Source: UBA7985 sp049612785 (GTDB taxonomy: Bacteria; Pseudomonadota; Alphaproteobacteria; UBA7985). From it: a stretch of DNA of 47,701 nt. Each line of letters opens with the position of its first letter. Position 1 is the stretch's first letter. Location of the stretch: the NCBI GenBank assembly GCA_049612785.1, contig JBMZBW010000009.1:1-47701 (forward strand), given 5' to 3'. Position numbers and translations under genes: made by a program. This document shows, one piece after another, positions 8,464 to 16,791 of this stretch. The notes under the pieces were generated by a model. The model was given only the letters and a program-made list of their open reading frames with translations, did no database searches and was not told the origin of the DNA.

Positions 8464-8684
8464 ACGTGGATAGTCCGCCCTCTATCCACAGATTTGCCAA
8501 ATGTTCCCCAGCGACTGCTCTGCTTTTTCTGTGTAGCTTCCAAGCTGCAGAAGAGAAGGCGCGCGCATTGATTTCGATGACGCGGCCCCGTGCTGCTAGA
8601 AATCCAGGGGTTCGAGTGACTTTTGCGACCGCTTGGTGGCCGGAAAACCGGTGAACGATAAACGACAAAAGTCATGGTGTTGGG
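8464..8684. other. Non-coding leader region before aroQ
   Basis: Together with the terminator this makes a stretch of about 360 bases without a gene. It holds a perfect 8-bp inverted repeat, GTGGATAG (8466-8473) with CTATCCAC (8482-8489), next to a TTGACG that could serve as a -35 element. It also holds a small CCGG-AAAA-CCGG hairpin near 8641. It presumably carries the promoter of the aroQ-accB-accC group. I see no tRNA, riboswitch or coding frame. Confidence 0.45.
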
Positions 8685-9146
8685 GTGGCCTTCAGCGTGC
8701 TTCGCGTTCTTGTAATTAACGGTCCAAATCTAAATACACTCGGCTGGCGAGAGCCTGAGTTGTATGGCCATGAGACTTTGGCTGATGTTGAAGCGCTGTG
8801 CATGGCGACAGGCGAGTCCATGGGCATGAAAGTCGACTGCTTTCAAGCCAACGGCGAAGGCGAAATCGTTGAGCGGATCCATGCAGCACGTGGAGTCTAT
8901 GACGGAATAGCGCTTAATGCGGGCGCCTACACCCATACGTCGATCGCAATTCTCGATGCCTTATTAGCGGTGTCCATACCTGCGGTAGAAGTGCACCTAT
9001 CGAACGTTTATCAGCGAGAAAGCTTCCGACACACGTCTTATCTCGCCAAAGCCGCAATAGGGGTTATCGCGGGCTTCGGATCCAACAGCTACGTTCTTGC
9101 GCTTCAAGCGCTGAATGCTCGGCTCACAAAAACGAAAAACGCCTAA
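8685..9146 (+). CDS. aroQ: Type II 3-dehydroquinate dehydratase
   Basis: This 153-residue enzyme dehydrates 3-dehydroquinate to 3-dehydroshikimate in the shikimate pathway and normally forms a dodecamer. The catalytic Tyr is residue 27 in REPELYG, preceded by INGPNLN. The active-site His is residue 104 in VEVHLSN, and RESFRHTSY follows. The usual GTREP reads GWREP here. The start is GTG 8685; another GTG at 8697 is possible, and neither has a clear ribosome site. It heads the aroQ-accB-accC order common in proteobacteria, 21 bases before accB. Confidence 0.95.
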   Translation: MAFSVLRVLVINGPNLNTLGWREPELYGHETLADVEALCMATGESMGMKVDCFQANGEGEIVERIHAARGVYDGIALNAGAYTHTSIAILDALLAVSIPAVEVHLSNVYQRESFRHTSYLAKAAIGVIAGFGSNSYVLALQALNARLTKTKNA

Positions 9147-9167
9147 GCCAGGCAGGGTAGAAAAAAG

Positions 9168-9665
9168 ATGGCGCAGAAAACAGACAAAACCAACGGCTCA
9201 TTCGACGTATCGGCAAACTTGCTCAGGAAGCTTGCAGACACCATGGGCAACGCTGGCTTATCTGAAATCGAATATGTCGATGGTGATCGTAGCTTGAGGC
9301 TCTCGCGCGCGACGCAGGCTGCTGCACCCGTGATGATGGCGGAACCCGTCATGGCAGCAGCCCCGGTCGCTGCGCCAACTGCACCAGCTGCGCCGGCAAC
9401 CGCAGCGCCGACGCCTGAACCTGTCAGCGACGTTAAGACGATTGATTCACCGATGGTCGGTACCGTGTACCTCGCGCCAGAGCCTGGCGCGTCCGATTTC
9501 ATCAACATTGGCGACGAGATCAAGGAAGGCGATACGCTGATGATCATCGAGGCCATGAAAGTGATGAACCATCTCCCTAGTCCTGCTTCCGGCGTTGTGC
9601 GTCGGGTTCTGGTCTCGGATGGGCAGCCGGTCGAGTTTGGCCAGCCCCTCATTGAGCTCGCGTAG
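9168..9665 (+). CDS. accB: Biotin carboxyl carrier protein of acetyl-CoA carboxylase
   Basis: This 165-residue subunit carries biotin between the biotin carboxylase and the carboxyltransferase in the first step of fatty acid synthesis. The biotinylated lysine is residue 131 in EAMKVMN (usually EAMKMMN). The C-terminal biotinyl domain begins near residue 88 with KTIDSPMVGTV. An N-terminal segment of about 50 residues is joined to it by an Ala/Pro linker (about 51-85). The long acidic and hydrophobic thumb loop (YLAPEPGASDFINIGDEI) is typical of AccB. accC follows after 14 bases. Confidence 0.96.
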   Translation: MAQKTDKTNGSFDVSANLLRKLADTMGNAGLSEIEYVDGDRSLRLSRATQAAAPVMMAEPVMAAAPVAAPTAPAAPATAAPTPEPVSDVKTIDSPMVGTVYLAPEPGASDFINIGDEIKEGDTLMIIEAMKVMNHLPSPASGVVRRVLVSDGQPVEFGQPLIELA

Positions 9666-9679
9666 GGCGGTTCGGGGAC

Positions 9680-11035
9680 ATGAGAAAAATCAACAAAATC
9701 GTTATTGCCAACCGGGGAGAAATCGCTTTGCGGCTCATCCGGGCTGCGCGTGAAATGGGTATTGCGACGGTTGCTGTTCACTCAACGGCTGACGCTGATT
9801 CCATGCACGCTCGTCTGGCAGACGAGGCTGTTTGCATCGGTCCACCGCCGTCCAAGGACTCGTATTTGGACAAACGAGCGATTCTGACCGTTGCGGAGCT
9901 AACGGGTGCTGATGCCATCCATCCTGGCGTGGGTTTTCTGGCAGAAAACCAGGAATTCGCTGAGATGGTTGAGGCGCACGACCTCATTTTCGTTGGCCCA
10001 ACGCCCCGTCACATCGGCCTGATGGGAGATAAGATTGCAGCTAAAAAAGCTGCGATTGATGCCGGATTACCGGTCGTTCCGGGCTCGGATGGCGCTATTT
10101 CCGACGTTGATGAAGCGCGAAAGCTGGCCAAGGACATCGGCTACCCCGTTTTGATCAAGGCGGCTTCCGGTGGCGGTGGTCGTGGGATGAAGGTGGCCCG
10201 TTCTGACGAAGAGCTGGACAGCGCGCTATCAACCGCTTCCCGCGAAGCCAAAGCAGCCTTTGGCGATCCGGTCGTCTACATCGAGAAATACCTCGATAAC
10301 CCTCGTCACATCGAGATTCAGATCCTCGCTGATGCCCACGGAAACGTCATTCACCTCGGTGAGCGTGATTGTTCTGTGCAGCGTCGACACCAAAAGGTCG
10401 TCGAAGAGGCTCCATCCCCGGCACTGACCCCGGAATTGCGCGCTGATATCGGTCGCCGCACCGCGGAGGCTGTTAAGTTTTTGGGCTATCGCTCCGTCGG
10501 AACGGTGGAATACCTGTTCCAGGATGGCGAGTTCTACTTCATCGAGATGAACACCCGCCTGCAGGTTGAACACCCGGTTACAGAAATGATCACCGGCCTC
10601 GATCTGGTAGAGCAGCAGATCCGCGTCGCTTCTGGCGAAGTGCTGGATATCAAACAGGAAGATGTCGTTTTCGAAGGACACTCTTTCGAGCTTCGGATCA
10701 ACGCCGAAGACCCCTTCAACTTCATGCCAAGTCCCGGTTTGGTGACGGCTTACCACCCGCCGGGCGGCATGGGGATCCGTGTGGATAGTCACTTGTTTGC
10801 CGACTACCGCATGCCACCGCACTACGACAGCTTAGCTGGAAAAATCATCGTGCACGCAAAGGACCGGCCAGCAGCGATTCAACGCTGCCTCCGGGCACTC
10901 GCCGAGACCCACATCGACGGGATTAAAACCAATCTGGAGCTGCACGACTTCATTCTTCGCCATGATGAATTTCAGGGTGGAGACATAACGATCCACTGGT
11001 TGGAGCACGCCCTAGAGGTGCGCGCATCCAGTTAA
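9680..11035 (+). CDS. accC: Biotin carboxylase of acetyl-CoA carboxylase
   Basis: This 451-residue ATP-grasp enzyme carboxylates biotin on AccB using ATP and bicarbonate. The N-terminal domain begins KIVIANRGEIALRLIRAARE. The glycine-rich ATP lid KAASGGGGRGMKVA lies near residues 159-172. The catalytic and metal-binding region FIEMNTRLQVEHPVTE lies near 286-301, followed by the C-terminal carboxylase domain with NAEDP. The length matches E. coli AccC (449). It probably shares a transcript with aroQ and accB. The 74 bases to aat hold an imperfect hairpin without a T run. Confidence 0.97.
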   Translation: MRKINKIVIANRGEIALRLIRAAREMGIATVAVHSTADADSMHARLADEAVCIGPPPSKDSYLDKRAILTVAELTGADAIHPGVGFLAENQEFAEMVEAHDLIFVGPTPRHIGLMGDKIAAKKAAIDAGLPVVPGSDGAISDVDEARKLAKDIGYPVLIKAASGGGGRGMKVARSDEELDSALSTASREAKAAFGDPVVYIEKYLDNPRHIEIQILADAHGNVIHLGERDCSVQRRHQKVVEEAPSPALTPELRADIGRRTAEAVKFLGYRSVGTVEYLFQDGEFYFIEMNTRLQVEHPVTEMITGLDLVEQQIRVASGEVLDIKQEDVVFEGHSFELRINAEDPFNFMPSPGLVTAYHPPGGMGIRVDSHLFADYRMPPHYDSLAGKIIVHAKDRPAAIQRCLRALAETHIDGIKTNLELHDFILRHDEFQGGDITIHWLEHALEVRASS

Positions 11036-11109
11036 CATGTCCGGGGACCCGCTGCTTTGCTGAATTGGGGTGCAAAGGCGGCGGTGGTCTCATTGGATAC
11101 ACAGGGTAA

Positions 11110-11943
11110 GTGTCCCAGCAAGAGGACACGAACACAAAGAGAAGAAGTGTCTGGAATACTATGTTAAGTTCAGAGCACCTACCTGAGGACGTTTTTGGGG
11201 CGCCAGTCATTCATCCTGAATTGGCGATCCAGGCCTATACGATTGGCCTGTTTCCGATGGCGGACGATCGAGACGACAGAAATGTTCATTGGGTGGATCC
11301 CATCGAGCGAGGCGTGTTGCCGTTGAACGCTTTTCACGTTCCCAAACGGCTCAAGCGCACGGTCCTCAACCCGCCTTACGAAGTGCGCGCCAACACTGCG
11401 GTGGAGGAGGTTATTCGCCTCTGCGCGGCATCTGCGGTTGGTCGTGAAGATACGTGGATCAACGAACCCATCATTGAAATGTATCTCAACCTGTTTGACA
11501 TGGGCCATCTGCATACGGTCGAGTGTTGGTTGGGTGATCGTCTGGTTGGCGGCCTCTATGGTGTTGCCATCGAAGGCGCATTCTTTGGCGAATCCATGTT
11601 CAGCCTGGAACGTGATGCGTCCAAGATTGCACTGGTTTCACTCGCGGCACGGCTGCGGATCGGTGGTTTTGAGCTGCTGGATTGCCAGTTCATGAACCGT
11701 CATCTCGAGCAGTTCGGAGCCTTGCCTCTTCACCGGGTCGCGTTCCGTAAGGTTCTGGATAAAGCAACTCAGGTCACAGCCGCTTTCCCTGAAGAACTGT
11801 CCGACCGTGAATTGCGTCAGTTCTTACAGTCGAGCAACCAAACGTCGAAGACGGGGTGTTCCATGGCGTTGAGTGCTGGTGAAGAAGCGAACATCCAGCC
11901 TTGGAAGACAGGCGAAGGCTCAAGGTTCTTGGGCAACTCGTAA
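11110..11943 (+). CDS. aat: Leucyl/phenylalanyl-tRNA-protein transferase
   Basis: The enzyme moves Leu or Phe from tRNA to the N-terminus of proteins starting with Lys or Arg, marking them for ClpAP through ClpS. Family motifs visible are YTIGLFPMAD, HWVDPIERGVLPL and LVGGLYGVAIEGAFFGESMF; LLDCQFMNRHLEQFGA contains the catalytic-region DxQ. The GTG at 11110 gives 277 residues; an ATG at 11161 (MLSSEHLPED) is an equally likely start, and neither has a strong ribosome site. The C-terminal 42 codons lie antisense over the end of the DUF2155 gene. The family core ends near the NQTS at 11838-11849, so the last 31 residues or so are an extension. Confidence 0.93.
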   Translation: MSQQEDTNTKRRSVWNTMLSSEHLPEDVFGAPVIHPELAIQAYTIGLFPMADDRDDRNVHWVDPIERGVLPLNAFHVPKRLKRTVLNPPYEVRANTAVEEVIRLCAASAVGREDTWINEPIIEMYLNLFDMGHLHTVECWLGDRLVGGLYGVAIEGAFFGESMFSLERDASKIALVSLAARLRIGGFELLDCQFMNRHLEQFGALPLHRVAFRKVLDKATQVTAAFPEELSDRELRQFLQSSNQTSKTGCSMALSAGEEANIQPWKTGEGSRFLGNS

Positions 11944-12425
11944 ATTTCCAGAAATGCAGAACTCTCCGGTGTTTCGGTCGGAGGGTTCTTCAGGCATCGG
12001 CGCGGCGTTACGCGCAAATTTCCCAATTCCATCATATCATCGATGAACACTTCTTCAGTCGACATGCGCGCGGTGATTTTATCCAGCGTACGCAGAACGG
12101 CGATGTCGTAGACCATGGGATCGTCTGCCTGAATGGTCGTAACGTCCTCGACACCGACATTGCCACCGACGTCACCAGCGATCTGAGGGCCGTCTTGCGT
12201 GTTGAGGATTTGAACCACACCGATGAAGGAGCCAAACAGCGGGTCGCCTTCTTTTGCTGAAGGGCGAACGAGGTCTCCCAATGCGCTGTCAATCTGCGGC
12301 GAACGCGAGGTGTTTTTCGGGCGCAGTTCTGGAATGGGCGGAAGTTCAAATTGCGCAGAAGCCTCTGTCACAAGAAACAATGCGGCGAAACTTGCCATGG
12401 CAAGTGAACGAAACAGCTTCGGCAT
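11817..12425 (-). CDS. DUF2155 exported protein
   Basis: This 202-residue protein has a signal peptide (cleavage after ASA near residue 24) and a C-terminal DUF2155 domain. The domain signature is FQGWMFASSPALNAMEHPVFDVWLLDC, seen here as FQGWMFASSPALNAMEH followed by PVFDVWLLDC; one Cys lies in RRCLKN and one near the end. DUF2155 is largely alphaproteobacterial, of unknown function, and usually sits beside aat and accBC as here. A periplasmic or envelope role is inferred. It overlaps the 3' end of aat by 127 bases. The small gene upstream of it on the same strand ends 4 bases before this start, so the two form a transcription unit. Confidence 0.88.
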   Translation of the reverse strand: MPKLFRSLAMASFAALFLVTEASAQFELPPIPELRPKNTSRSPQIDSALGDLVRPSAKEGDPLFGSFIGVVQILNTQDGPQIAGDVGGNVGVEDVTTIQADDPMVYDIAVLRTLDKITARMSTEEVFIDDMMELGNLRVTPRRCLKNPPTETPESSAFLEIYELPKNLEPSPVFQGWMFASSPALNAMEHPVFDVWLLDCKN

Positions 12426-12428
12426 GTT

Positions 12429-12689
12429 TCAGCTCTCCGAACGGTTCGAAGGAGCGACAGTCCCCGCAGAGTCGCTGTTTTGATTGGTAAAACGTGGCTT
12501 CAAGGACGCAATTTCATCGACAAAGATTTTTCGCGCAGCTTCGGTATCAACGCCCATCACCGCAGCATCTTCCAAAGCCTCAAGCGCAACTTCGAGCAAC
12601 TCCTCAAGGTTGTCCTCGAGCGTTGCTAGCTTGTCTTTACAGGATAGCGCCTGACCATCCTTATCAAACCAACGGACAGTTGCCGTCAT
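12429..12689 (-). CDS. Small alphaproteobacterial protein of unknown function
   Basis: This 86-residue protein starts TATVRWFDKDGQALSCKDKL after the Met. An acidic helical middle (LEDNLEELLEVALEALEDA) and a helix with ARKIFVDEIASL follow. I do not recognise a named domain; similar short proteins occur beside DUF2155 genes in related bacteria, from memory. The start at 12689 is chosen because GGGAAG lies about 9 bases upstream and the recognisable sequence begins there. An in-frame ATG at 12716 and a longer frame to 12839 are less likely. It is co-directional with the DUF2155 gene and divergent from cysE. Confidence 0.65.
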   Translation of the reverse strand: MTATVRWFDKDGQALSCKDKLATLEDNLEELLEVALEALEDAAVMGVDTEAARKIFVDEIASLKPRFTNQNSDSAGTVAPSNRSES

Positions 12690-12910
12690 ATCTTGATCAC
12701 TTCCCACGATCCTCATGCAGGTCTCAAGCCTGCTCGCTTGCCGCCGATATAAGGCCTTGCAAAAGGGTTTTAGTCCAATCGTGCAAGTCGTGGTAGCCTC
12801 GATTCGCGATTTCATCGTTTCACGAGCAGCTGATCCCACAATGCTAAGGGTTGGACCGAAGCTTGCACGGACTTACATTATTGTCTCAAGAGGTTGTTCC
12901 GATAAAGGCC

Positions 12911-13678
12911 ATGCCCATGTTCAAATCAATTCGTGAAGAAATTCAGGGGATTATCGAGCGTGATCCAGCCGTAAGAGGGTGGTTTGAGGTCGTGGTTGCT
13001 TACCCATCGTTTTGGGTGATGCGCTACTACCGGGTCTCAAATTGGTTATGGAAGCGCAAGTTTCGCGTTTTGGCGCGTTGGATCATGCAAATGGCGCGCT
13101 GGGGTACGGGGATTGAAATCCATCCCGGTGCAACGATTGGACAACGGTTCTTCATTGACCATGGCATGGGCGTCGTCATTGGAGAAATGGCCGAGATTGG
13201 TGATGATGTGACGCTTTACCATGGCGTGACCCTTGGGGGCGTTTCTCCGTCCGTTGACTCGGACCAGCAGCGGGATGTGAAACGGCATCCAACGCTTGGA
13301 AATGGCGTTATTGTCGGTTCTGGCGCGCAGATCCTTGGGCCAATTGTCGTGGGTGACCATGCCCGAATTGGCGCCAATGCCGTCGTGACGCGCGATGTGG
13401 AAGCCCGCACAACTATGGTCGGTATTCCAGCGAAGCCGGTGCAACTTTCAAGAGCGGAGCAGGGCGCGATTGAGCGATTTGTTGCCTACGGTACACCGCT
13501 GGATTGTTCTGACCCCGGTTCAGCCGACAGTGATGCTCTGCGGGATCAAGTGGCTTTGCTCAAAGCGCGTTTGAATGCTTTGGAGCACGCCGTCAATAAC
13601 GAAGCTCTGTCCGCACCTTCCACCCCACCTTTGAGCGGTGATGCCGACAGTCTGGCCGAAAAACTCCCGGGCAAGTGA
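12911..13678 (+). CDS. cysE: Serine O-acetyltransferase
   Basis: The enzyme acetylates serine to O-acetylserine, the committed step of cysteine synthesis. The N-terminal helical part (MFKSIREEIQGIIERDPAVR) is followed by a left-handed beta helix of hexapeptide repeats. That helix contains HPGATIG, DHGMGVVIGE with the catalytic His, and TLYHGVTLGG. The tail (after about residue 195) includes a short coiled-coil stretch. Two nearby ATG codons, 12911 and 12917, are possible; AAGG at 12905-12908 fits 12917 better. Its stop overlaps the GTG start of the cysteine desulfurase gene (GTGA), so translation is probably coupled. Confidence 0.93.
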   Translation: MPMFKSIREEIQGIIERDPAVRGWFEVVVAYPSFWVMRYYRVSNWLWKRKFRVLARWIMQMARWGTGIEIHPGATIGQRFFIDHGMGVVIGEMAEIGDDVTLYHGVTLGGVSPSVDSDQQRDVKRHPTLGNGVIVGSGAQILGPIVVGDHARIGANAVVTRDVEARTTMVGIPAKPVQLSRAEQGAIERFVAYGTPLDCSDPGSADSDALRDQVALLKARLNALEHAVNNEALSAPSTPPLSGDADSLAEKLPGK

Positions 13679-14736
13679 CCCTTTACTTCGACCACGCTGC
13701 AACATCTCCCATTCGGCCTGACGTCATTGCGTTGATGGCGGAGGTCATGGGAAGCGTCGGCAATGCCTCCTCGGTGCATCGGGCCGGACGAGACGCGCGG
13801 TCTGTTTTGGAACGAGCGCGCGAACAGGTTGGCCTGTTGGTTGGCGCACGGGCGCAAGAGGTGATTTTCACGGGTTGCGGCACTGAAGCAAACAATCAGG
13901 TTTTGGCCGCACATGCGGGCCGACCAATCCTTGTTTCTGCAATCGAGCATGACTCTATTCTCAATGGCCGACCGGAACTGGAAACCATTCCAGTTTTGAG
14001 CTCAGGCGTGATTGACCTTGCGGCCTTGGAAAAACGCCTGGGGCAGGGTGAACCGGGCCTTCTTTCGCTGATGCTGGTCAATAACGAAACCGGCGTTATT
14101 CAGCCGGTGGCTGAGGTTGCAAAGCTCGCCAAGGCCAAAGGTTGGATTGTTCACACCGACGCCGTGCAAGCCGCTGGGAAGATCCCGCTGGCGATGGGGG
14201 TTCTGGGGGTCGATTACCTTTCGCTGTCGGCCCACAAGTTCGGCGGTCCACAGGGCGTAGGCGCTCTGGTGTTGCGGCCGGGCATGGACCCCAGCCCCCT
14301 GCTGCAGGGCGGCGGGCAGGAGAGGCGGCGTCGCGCAGGGACCGAAAACGTTGCCGGGATTGCCGGTATGGGCCTTGCCGCAGACATAGCCCTTGATGCC
14401 CCCATCAAGAATGCCGGGTTTCAAACACAGATTGAGACAGCACTACCTGCCGGTGCCCGTCTGGTCAGTGCCGACGGCCAGCGAGTCTCGACCATCACCT
14501 GCGCCATTTGGCCGGGAAAAACGGCGGAACGCATGTTGATGAAGTTTGACCTGAAAGGCGTTGCCCTATCCTCCGGCTCAGCATGCTCTTCGGGAAAAGT
14601 GGGCGCCAGTCACGTCATGACCGCCATGGGGTATGGTGAGACCGAAGCCCTGTCCGCACTGCGGTTTTCGACGGGTTGGAACACAACCCCAGAGGATGTG
14701 CGCCAATTGGTTGAGATCATGGGTTCGATGGCATGA
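13675..14736 (+). CDS. Cysteine desulfurase (NifS/IscS-type)
   Basis: This 353-residue PLP enzyme removes sulfur from cysteine to form a persulfide. The PLP lysine is residue 188 in SLSAHKFGGPQGVGAL; His92 in SAIEHDS stacks on the cofactor. The persulfide Cys is 304 in SSGSACSSG. FDHAATSPIRP at the N-terminus and NASSVHRAGR are family marks. It is shorter than IscS (404 residues in E. coli) and lacks the C-terminal IscU-docking tail. No iscU, iscA or sufE lies nearby. GTG 13675 overlaps the cysE stop by 4 bases, and its own stop overlaps the next start (ATGA). The coupling to cysE suggests it works on newly made cysteine. Confidence 0.92.
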   Translation: MTLYFDHAATSPIRPDVIALMAEVMGSVGNASSVHRAGRDARSVLERAREQVGLLVGARAQEVIFTGCGTEANNQVLAAHAGRPILVSAIEHDSILNGRPELETIPVLSSGVIDLAALEKRLGQGEPGLLSLMLVNNETGVIQPVAEVAKLAKAKGWIVHTDAVQAAGKIPLAMGVLGVDYLSLSAHKFGGPQGVGALVLRPGMDPSPLLQGGGQERRRRAGTENVAGIAGMGLAADIALDAPIKNAGFQTQIETALPAGARLVSADGQRVSTITCAIWPGKTAERMLMKFDLKGVALSSGSACSSGKVGASHVMTAMGYGETEALSALRFSTGWNTTPEDVRQLVEIMGSMA

Positions 14737-15437
14737 TCAGCGCATTTTCTGAAGCGTTGGGACTGCTGGTGAGCGGTGATGCCGCTTTGTGGGATGTTAT
14801 CCTCCGCTCGCTTTGGGTTTCGACGGCAGCCGCTTTTCTGGCGATGATCGCTGCGATCCCTTTGGCAGTGTTGCTGGGTACTTTCCCGTTTCCGGGCCGA
14901 TGGGTGTGCAACACGGTCATCGGCAGTTTTCAGGCCATTCCAGCGGTTGTGGTTGGGTTGTTGGTGTACCTGCTGCTGACCAAACAGGGGCCTTTGGGTG
15001 ACTTGCGGCTCTTGTTTACGTCTTGGGCCATCCTGATTGCCCAGTTCCTGTTGGTTTTGCCCATGGCGATTGCGCTGGTCACGGGCCGGATGCGTGATTT
15101 ATGGCGTCGATTTGGTGATCTTTATCGTCTTGATGGTGCAAGCTTTGGCACTCGAATGCGTGCATTGTTCGTCATGGCACCGGGCCCGATTATCGTGGTT
15201 GGTTTGACTGTTTTCGGTCGAGCAATATCGGAAGTCGGTGCGGCGATAATCGTGGGCGGAAACCTGGAGTATGCCACTCGGGTTCTGACCACCGCGATTA
15301 AGCTGGAGGTTGAGCAAGGCAAGCTGGCCGAGGCGCTGGCTTTTGGCATGGTGCTGCTGATGCTGGCTCTTGTTGTGAATTTGACGGCGCGTCTTGTAGC
15401 GACGCTGCTGCCCGAACAGGACTTGGAAAGAAAGTGA
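14733..15437 (+). CDS. tupB: Tungstate-type ABC transporter permease (TupB-like)
   Basis: This 234-residue integral membrane protein has about five to six hydrophobic segments and a binding-protein-dependent permease loop, EVGAAIIVGGNLEYATRVLT. That loop is characteristic of TupB and related tungstate or molybdate permeases. The order permease then binding protein, and the clear TupA-like neighbour, support tungstate as the substrate. Molybdate is possible. The ATG at 14733 overlaps the desulfurase stop by 4 bases; the stop overlaps the next GTG by 4. No ATPase gene is adjacent. Confidence 0.82.
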   Translation: MISAFSEALGLLVSGDAALWDVILRSLWVSTAAAFLAMIAAIPLAVLLGTFPFPGRWVCNTVIGSFQAIPAVVVGLLVYLLLTKQGPLGDLRLLFTSWAILIAQFLLVLPMAIALVTGRMRDLWRRFGDLYRLDGASFGTRMRALFVMAPGPIIVVGLTVFGRAISEVGAAIIVGGNLEYATRVLTTAIKLEVEQGKLAEALAFGMVLLMLALVVNLTARLVATLLPEQDLERK

Positions 15438-16279
15438 TCTGTCGATTCAGCATTGCGCTGATGGCCCTATTCCTCGCAGTTCCACTCACGGCTTCTGCCG
15501 ATCCCATTCGGATTGGGGGCACAACGTCGGTCCGCGACAGCGGTCTGCTCGATGCCCTGCAAACGGCTTTTGCAGCCGATACGGGCCGGGAAATGCAGTT
15601 CATCGTTGGTGGGACGGGGCGCGTTCTCAAACTGCTCGAAGCGCAGGATGTCAGCGGTGCTTTGGTGCATGATCGGCGGAGTGAAATCGCGTTGGTTGAC
15701 AGCGGCGGTGCAGCGCAGCGGCTGGAGGTCATGCGCAACGACTACATCATTCTGGGTCCCAAAACCGCGGATGTGCCAGCGGATGTCATTGCTCTGTTAC
15801 AAAAGATTTCCGCAGATCGCCTGACTTTCGTCTCGCGCGGCGATAACAGCGGCACTCACAAGGCCGAGCTTCGCCTGTGGGAGGCCGCAGGGATAGATGT
15901 AGAGGCTAAATCTGCGCGTCGTTGGTATCGTAAGTCTGGCACAGGACAGGGCGCTACGCTCAATATTGCAGCCAGTTTGGATGCTTTCGTGCTGGCTGAC
16001 GGGGCAACGTGGCTGGCATTTGAGAACAAGGCCGATTTGGTGCCAAAAGGCTGTTTTGGCGAGGCGCTCACCAACGTTTACGGCGTGCTGATTGGCTTTG
16101 ACGGGGAAGCCGTTGACAGCGATGGCGCTTTGTTCGCCCAATGGCTCACGGGGCCGGGGCAGGCGGTTGTTTCTGCCTTCACGATTGATGGTATGGCGCC
16201 CTTTGCCGCGCTGACCGATATGGGGGGCGATGGCCCCATGCCAACGGCTGAGGCCTTTTGCGGCGAGACTGCCGACTAA
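15434..16279 (+). CDS. tupA: Tungstate-type ABC transporter substrate-binding protein (TupA-like)
   Basis: This 281-residue periplasmic protein has a signal peptide ending ASA at residue 22. The mature part begins DPIRIGGTTSVRDSGLLDAL, where the TTSxxDSG stretch is the oxyanion-binding signature of TupA. VGGTGRVLKLLEAQDV, then SRGDNSGTHKAELRLWEAAG and SGTGQGATLNIAA follow, all TupA-like. It captures tungstate, or possibly molybdate, for the TupB-like permease. Translation starts at GTG 15434, overlapping tupB. The stop shares CTAA with the convergent LEA-type gene. Confidence 0.85.
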   Translation: MICRFSIALMALFLAVPLTASADPIRIGGTTSVRDSGLLDALQTAFAADTGREMQFIVGGTGRVLKLLEAQDVSGALVHDRRSEIALVDSGGAAQRLEVMRNDYIILGPKTADVPADVIALLQKISADRLTFVSRGDNSGTHKAELRLWEAAGIDVEAKSARRWYRKSGTGQGATLNIAASLDAFVLADGATWLAFENKADLVPKGCFGEALTNVYGVLIGFDGEAVDSDGALFAQWLTGPGQAVVSAFTIDGMAPFAALTDMGGDGPMPTAEAFCGETAD

Positions 16280-16791
16280 CCAAAGATCCCCAGCATGGGC
16301 GCCAAGTCGTTCAGGTTGACTGAACCCTGATGCCGCAGAGGAACCGGCAGATTAAACCGCGAGATATTTGCGTTTCCAGCCAGCTCGTAAGGAATCCCGC
16401 CGTTGCCTGACACCTGTAAGTCGCTCAGGCCCGACCCCAGCAATTCGACCAGATTGGTGCTGTAATCCAGACCAACGCTTGTTTCACGATTGGCCGCGAG
16501 TTCAATCGGGTTGCCCAAAGTCGCCGTTCCCAGATCCTTACCGGCCAGATTGAAGTTCATGGCCAACTGATTGACGAGCAAGGAAAGCGGGTTTGGATTG
16601 TTGATCGCCGTATCGATCCCAACTGTCTGCCGGTTCAATCCAATGCTTTTCAGGGCGACATCGTTCACCCGCATGGTCGGCTGTGCAAGGTTCAGAAGGT
16701 CACTGGCGGTATCGCATCCAACCAGCGAGACGGTCAGCGTCGCACCAGCGCCCAGCTGAAAAATGCGGCGTCGAGAAATCAGTTGATGCAT
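16276..16791 (-). CDS. LEA type 2 family lipoprotein
   Basis: This 171-residue protein carries a lipoprotein signal: RRRIFQLGAGATLTVSLVGC has the lipobox Cys at residue 26 and a twin-arginine pattern (RRIFQ). The mature part fits the LEA type 2/water-stress fold, a beta sandwich: GLNRQTVGIDTAINNPNP, then LSLLVNQLAMNFNLAG, then RETSVGLDYSTNL. Such proteins in bacteria are linked to desiccation or to ligand binding at the membrane, but no function is proven. The ATG at 16791 has AAGGGAG about 12 bases upstream. It converges with tupA (4-base overlap) and is divergent from the helicase. Confidence 0.8.
   Translation of the reverse strand: MHQLISRRRIFQLGAGATLTVSLVGCDTASDLLNLAQPTMRVNDVALKSIGLNRQTVGIDTAINNPNPLSLLVNQLAMNFNLAGKDLGTATLGNPIELAANRETSVGLDYSTNLVELLGSGLSDLQVSGNGGIPYELAGNANISRFNLPVPLRHQGSVNLNDLAPMLGIFG

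Noticed and set aside
8596..8640. A GGGGTTCGAGTGAC stretch resembling a tRNA T-arm
   Set aside because: No acceptor stem, D-arm or anticodon arm could be fitted around it.
8376..8675. Two minus-strand frames of 92-99 codons between the DsbA-like gene and aroQ
   Set aside because: Both read through the strong terminator hairpin and show no start signal or domain.
11036..11109. An imperfect hairpin after accC as a terminator
   Set aside because: The stem GCTGCTTTGC with GCAAAGGCGGC is bulged and has no T run after it, so I did not list it as a terminator.
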